Below are positions 60,677 to 64,000 of a stretch of DNA of 64,000 nt, piece by piece (position 1 is the stretch's first letter; every line of letters starts with the position of its first letter). Made by a program: the position numbers and the translations under genes. Under the pieces are notes generated by a model, which saw only the letters and a program-made list of their open reading frames with translations, was not told the origin of the DNA and did no database searches. Origin of the DNA: UBA685 sp049889495 (GTDB lineage Bacteria > Pseudomonadota > Alphaproteobacteria > Puniceispirillales > Puniceispirillaceae); NCBI GenBank assembly GCA_049889495.1, contig JBMHDH010000016.1, positions 12,762 to 76,761 on the forward strand, given 5' to 3'.

Positions 60677-62149
60677 ATGTCCAGCACATCTTCTCGTATT
60701 AAAGAGGCCTTAACGTTTGACGACGTTCTTTTGGCACCCGCGCATTCTGAAATTTTACCAGCCCATGCGGATATCACAGGCCGCCTGACACGCAATATCT
60801 CTTTGAAATTGCCTTTGATTTCCGCTGCAATGGATACGGTCACAGAACATAAGCTTGCCATTGCCATGGCGCAGCTTGGTGGGATTGGTGTATTACATAA
60901 GAATTTCTCAATCGCTGATCAAGCGGCGCAAGTGGCGGCTGTGAAACGATATGAAGCAGGTATGGTCGTCAATCCTGTGACGATTTCGCCAACAGCGCGT
61001 CTTGGCGATGCGCTTGATTTAATGGCATCTCATAAAATCAGTGGCGTGCCCGTTGTGGATGATGCTGGCAAGCTGGTTGGTATCTTAACAAATCGTGATG
61101 TGCGTTTTGCCAGAGACCATGAATTAACAGTTGCCGAATTAATGACCAAAGATGTGGTTACAATCGAAGCGGATGCCTCAGCTGGTATGGCACGTAAATT
61201 GCTTCATGAACACCGTATTGAAAAATTGGTTGTGGTTGATGATAAGCACCATTGCACTGGGCTGATCACTGTCAAAGATATTGAAAAATCACAAAATTTC
61301 CCGTTGGCCTCAAAAGATGCCGCAGGTCGTTTGTTGGTGGCCGCCGCCACAGGCGCGGGGGCTGATGGGATTGCAAGAGCCGAAGCGTTAATTGAGGCAG
61401 GCGCTGATGTGATTGTTGTGGATACCGCCCACGGTCATTCTGAAGGTGTGTTATCCACTGTCGCAGCGGTGCGCAAATTATCCAATAATGTCGATATTAT
61501 TGGTGGTAATGTGGCAACCGCAGATGGGGCAAAATCTCTGATTGATGCAGGGGTGGATTGTGTAAAAGTGGGTATTGGCCCAGGATCGATTTGCACCACA
61601 AGAATGGTCGCTGGTGTGGGTGTGCCGCAATTAACCGCCATTATGGATGCGTCTGAAGAAGCCGCCAAAGCAGGCGTGCCTGTGATTGCCGATGGCGGTA
61701 TTAAATATTCTGGTGATTTAGCCAAAGCCATTGCCGCAGGGGCCAGCACGGCCATGGTCGGCTCTTTATTGGCTGGCACAGATGAAACGCCTGGTGACGT
61801 GTATCTGTATCAAGGGCGGTCCTATAAAGCTTATCGCGGGATGGGGTCTCTTGGTGCTATGGCAAGAGGGTCGGCTGATCGTTATTTCCAAGATGAAGTA
61901 TCAACGCCACTGAAAATGGTGCCAGAAGGCATTGAGGGGCAAGTGCCCTATAAAGGGCCTGTGGCAAATGTGCTTCATCAATTGGCAGGCGGCTTAAAAG
62001 CCGCAATGGGTTATACAGGTTCTACCACAATTGCCGAAATGCAAAACCGTGCGCAATTCTTGAAAATTACAGGTGCTGGTTTGCGTGAATCACATGTGCA
62101 TGATGTCACCATCACCAAGGAAGCCCCGAATTACCGCCCTGGCATGTGA
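60677..62149 (+). CDS. guaB: Inosine-5'-monophosphate dehydrogenase
   Basis: A 490-residue enzyme that oxidises IMP to XMP, the committed step to guanine nucleotides. EALTFDDVLLAPAHSEILP is the family start, two CBS domains (about residues 95-210) sit in the barrel, KVGIGPGSICTTRMVAGVGV holds the catalytic cysteine, and VIADGGIKYSGDLAKAIAAG and YRGMGSLGAM complete the active site. The C-terminus ends ITKEAPNYRPGM. The upstream 133 bases show no clear regulator site. guaA follows 73 bases later, giving the common guaBA order. Confidence 0.96.
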   Translation: MSSTSSRIKEALTFDDVLLAPAHSEILPAHADITGRLTRNISLKLPLISAAMDTVTEHKLAIAMAQLGGIGVLHKNFSIADQAAQVAAVKRYEAGMVVNPVTISPTARLGDALDLMASHKISGVPVVDDAGKLVGILTNRDVRFARDHELTVAELMTKDVVTIEADASAGMARKLLHEHRIEKLVVVDDKHHCTGLITVKDIEKSQNFPLASKDAAGRLLVAAATGAGADGIARAEALIEAGADVIVVDTAHGHSEGVLSTVAAVRKLSNNVDIIGGNVATADGAKSLIDAGVDCVKVGIGPGSICTTRMVAGVGVPQLTAIMDASEEAAKAGVPVIADGGIKYSGDLAKAIAAGASTAMVGSLLAGTDETPGDVYLYQGRSYKAYRGMGSLGAMARGSADRYFQDEVSTPLKMVPEGIEGQVPYKGPVANVLHQLAGGLKAAMGYTGSTTIAEMQNRAQFLKITGAGLRESHVHDVTITKEAPNYRPGM

Positions 62150-62222
62150 TAGAGGCAAATACTGTTCATACCTTATTCTTGGTCTGGCTGAGTTTAACTA
62201 TTGGGAAAGTAAGTGATAACAG

Positions 62223-63776
62223 ATGACGCAACAAACCATTCTGATTATTGATTTTGGGTCGCAAGTCACACAATTAATCGCACGCAGGTTGCGTGAAATT
62301 GGTGTTTACACTGAAATCTTGCCATCAACCGCTGATCAGGCGGCGGCGATTACCCCTGCTGTTGCTGGTATTATCTTGTCTGGTGGGCCAAATTCTGTGA
62401 CAGCCGCAGATACGCCGCGCGCAGATGATGCTGTTTTTGCCGCCAAAGTACCTGTGCTTGGGATATGTTATGGCCAGCAAACGATGGTCGCGCAATTAGG
62501 CGGGGTGGTCGAAGCTGGCACAAGCCGTGAATTTGGCCGCGCTGATGTGACCATTTCACAAGACAGCCGCCTTTTCGGTGATGATTGGCAGACAGGCACA
62601 GACCAAACGGTTTGGATGAGCCATGGGGACCATGTGGCATCTCTGCCAGATGGGTTTGTTGTCATTGCGGCCTCATCTGGTGCGCCTTATGCTGTGATCG
62701 CCGATGAAGCGCGTGGCTATTATGGGGTGCAATTCCATCCTGAAGTTGTGCATACCACTGATGGCATTTCATTATTGCGCAATTTTGCGCGAACGATTTG
62801 CGGTGTATCAGCGACATGGTCAATGGCGGCCTATCGTGATCAGGCAGTCGCCGCCATCAGAGAGCAGGTTGGCCCAGAAGGACGCGTGATTTGCGGCTTA
62901 TCAGGCGGCGTTGATAGCTCTGTTGCCGCGATCTTGATCCACGAAGCCATCGGCGAACGCCTGACTTGTGTGTTCGTTGATCATGGTCTGTTGCGTAAAG
63001 GCGAGGCAGAAGAGGTCGTCAGGCTGTTTGGCGATCATTATAATATTCCGCTGATCCACGCTGATGCGGCTGATTTATTCTTGGGTCGTCTTGAAGGTGT
63101 TTCAGATCCAGAACAAAAACGCAAAATCATTGGCGGTGCTTTTATCGAGGTGTTTGACGAAGAATCGCGCAAGATCGAAAATGCCACTTTCTTGGCGCAA
63201 GGTACCCTTTACCCAGATGTGATTGAATCAATCTCGGCGGCTGGTGGTAATCATGTCACCATTAAATCACATCATAATGTGGGCGGTCTGCCAGAAGATA
63301 TGGCGCTGGAATTGGTGGAACCATTGCGCATGCTATTCAAAGATGAAGTGCGTGAATTAGGCAGGGAATGCGGCTTACCAGAAACATTGGTTGGTCGCCA
63401 TCCTTTCCCAGGGCCAGGACTTGCGATTCGCATACCAGGGGATATTACAAGAGAAAAGCTTGATATTTTGCGCGAAGCAGATGCGGTCTATCTGGATGAA
63501 ATCAGGAAAGCAGGGCTGTATGATGAAATCTGGCAAGCCTTTGCCGTGCTATTGCCTGTCAAAACCGTTGGGGTGATGGGGGATGCCAGAAGCTATGACT
63601 ATGTTTGTGCGTTGCGCGCTGTTACTTCGACCGATGGTATGACAGCAGATGTGTATCCGTTTGAAGCGTCTTTTTTAACCAAAGTCGCAACCCGTCTTGT
63701 CAATGAGGTAAAAGGCGTTAACCGTATTACCTATGATATCACATCCAAACCACCTGGCACGATTGAGTGGGAATGA
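62223..63776 (+). CDS. guaA: GMP synthase (glutamine-hydrolysing)
   Basis: A 517-residue enzyme that aminates XMP to GMP. Residues 1 to about 195 form a class I glutamine amidotransferase: VLGICYGQQTMVAQLGG has the nucleophile cysteine, and YYGVQFHPEV the histidine/glutamate of the triad. From about 200 is the ATP pyrophosphatase domain with VICGLSGGVDSSVAAILIH, then the dimerisation domain ending TYDITSKPPGTIEWE. Length is standard. A TAAGTCA/TGACTTA stem (63842-63879) lies 65 bases downstream. Confidence 0.96.
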   Translation: MTQQTILIIDFGSQVTQLIARRLREIGVYTEILPSTADQAAAITPAVAGIILSGGPNSVTAADTPRADDAVFAAKVPVLGICYGQQTMVAQLGGVVEAGTSREFGRADVTISQDSRLFGDDWQTGTDQTVWMSHGDHVASLPDGFVVIAASSGAPYAVIADEARGYYGVQFHPEVVHTTDGISLLRNFARTICGVSATWSMAAYRDQAVAAIREQVGPEGRVICGLSGGVDSSVAAILIHEAIGERLTCVFVDHGLLRKGEAEEVVRLFGDHYNIPLIHADAADLFLGRLEGVSDPEQKRKIIGGAFIEVFDEESRKIENATFLAQGTLYPDVIESISAAGGNHVTIKSHHNVGGLPEDMALELVEPLRMLFKDEVRELGRECGLPETLVGRHPFPGPGLAIRIPGDITREKLDILREADAVYLDEIRKAGLYDEIWQAFAVLLPVKTVGVMGDARSYDYVCALRAVTSTDGMTADVYPFEASFLTKVATRLVNEVKGVNRITYDITSKPPGTIEWE

Positions 63777-63841
63777 GAATATTTCGTTAAGTAATTGATA
63801 TTATTACATAATATTTTCTTAAGTGGATTGTCGCCAAAAAT

Positions 63842-63879
63842 TAAGTCATTGTTTTTTTTAGAGAAAAAATACTGACTTA
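63842..63879 (+). other. Long inverted repeat downstream of guaA
   Basis: TAAGTCA (63842-63848) pairs with TGACTTA (63873-63879), and inside it a T run pairs with an A run (63852-63859 with 63864-63869). It may end the guaBA transcript or mark the promoter region of the gene starting at 63958. The surrounding 181 bases are clearly more AT-rich than the genes. Confidence 0.4.
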
Positions 63880-63957
63880 CAAACTTTCATACAAAGTGGT
63901 GGAACTATTGCGTTTCATAGTTTAACGCTGAGTTGAAGAGTAAAGGGCACATATAAA

Positions 63958-64000
63958 ATGATGGCTAAATTCAAGTTCGTTGATGTTGTTAAATGGTTAG
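63958..64000 (+). CDS. Start of a gene cut by the right window edge
   Basis: Fourteen codons are visible from ATG 63958 (or ATG 63961): MMAKFKFVDVVKWL. TAAAGGG lies 11-17 bases upstream. The frame is open to the edge. Too little is visible to name a family. Confidence 0.45.
   Translation, partial: MMAKFKFVDVVKWL

Noticed and set aside
1..64000. CRISPR arrays, insertion sequences or prophage genes
   Set aside because: No regularly spaced repeats, transposase, integrase or phage structural genes were seen on either strand.

Overview
The window is a dense stretch of chromosome from a free-living alphaproteobacterium. Base composition looks moderate, slightly AT-leaning by eye. The alphaproteobacterial reading rests on DUF1489, the ScfR-type XRE regulator, the Entner-Doudoroff sugar pathway and the style of the catabolic gene clusters. 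A marine SAR116-like lineage would fit, but that is inference. I found no insertion sequence, prophage, CRISPR array or rRNA. There is one tRNA, a tRNA-Gly(CCC), and one cobalamin riboswitch.

Layout. 1-2.8 kb: a LysE-type exporter cut by the window edge, an atypical ureohydrolase, a structured intergenic stretch, and a membrane-anchored FKBP-rhodanese fusion. 2.8-13.9 kb: catabolic genes. These are a tricarballylate-type module (TcuA/TcuB) divergent from a GntR regulator and an AbrB-type membrane protein across a perfect palindrome, then a GalD/PrpF-type tautomerase and a Gfo/Idh dehydrogenase. Next come a HutC-type GntR regulator divergent from a flavin monooxygenase-aldo/keto reductase pair, and an aminotransferase. 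14-17.6 kb: a DUF1989 protein and 5-oxoprolinase PxpA/PxpB/PxpC, split over two strands. 17.6-20.4 kb: ABC-F ATPase, SlyX and an ACT-domain protein. 20.5-25.3 kb: a complete BMP-type ABC importer (nucleoside family). 25.4-26.4 kb: tRNA-Gly and two tandem Lin0512-family genes.

26.4-29.4 kb holds the most striking unit. A B12 riboswitch leads a 43-residue one-helix membrane protein and a complete cluster A-I (Zn/Mn-type) metal ABC importer, a candidate cobalt uptake system shut off by cobalamin. After an HpcH/HpaI aldolase, 30.7-39.3 kb carries nearly the whole glucose-6-phosphate to pyruvate route: gap, a ROK regulator, zwf, pgl, edd, eda and pgi. It ends tail-to-tail with a ScfR-like regulator that has a perfect palindrome at its promoter.

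41-64 kb is mostly housekeeping and transport: a methyltransferase; a YheT hydrolase/galM/MFS operon; MgtE; DUF1489; a nuclease; an MFS protein; a split YeeE/YedE transporter; MATE-glnE; an RND pump with palindromic upstream sites; rlmE; guaB; guaA; and the first codons of another gene at the right edge. Several starts were moved from the longest ORF using Shine-Dalgarno spacing or family length.
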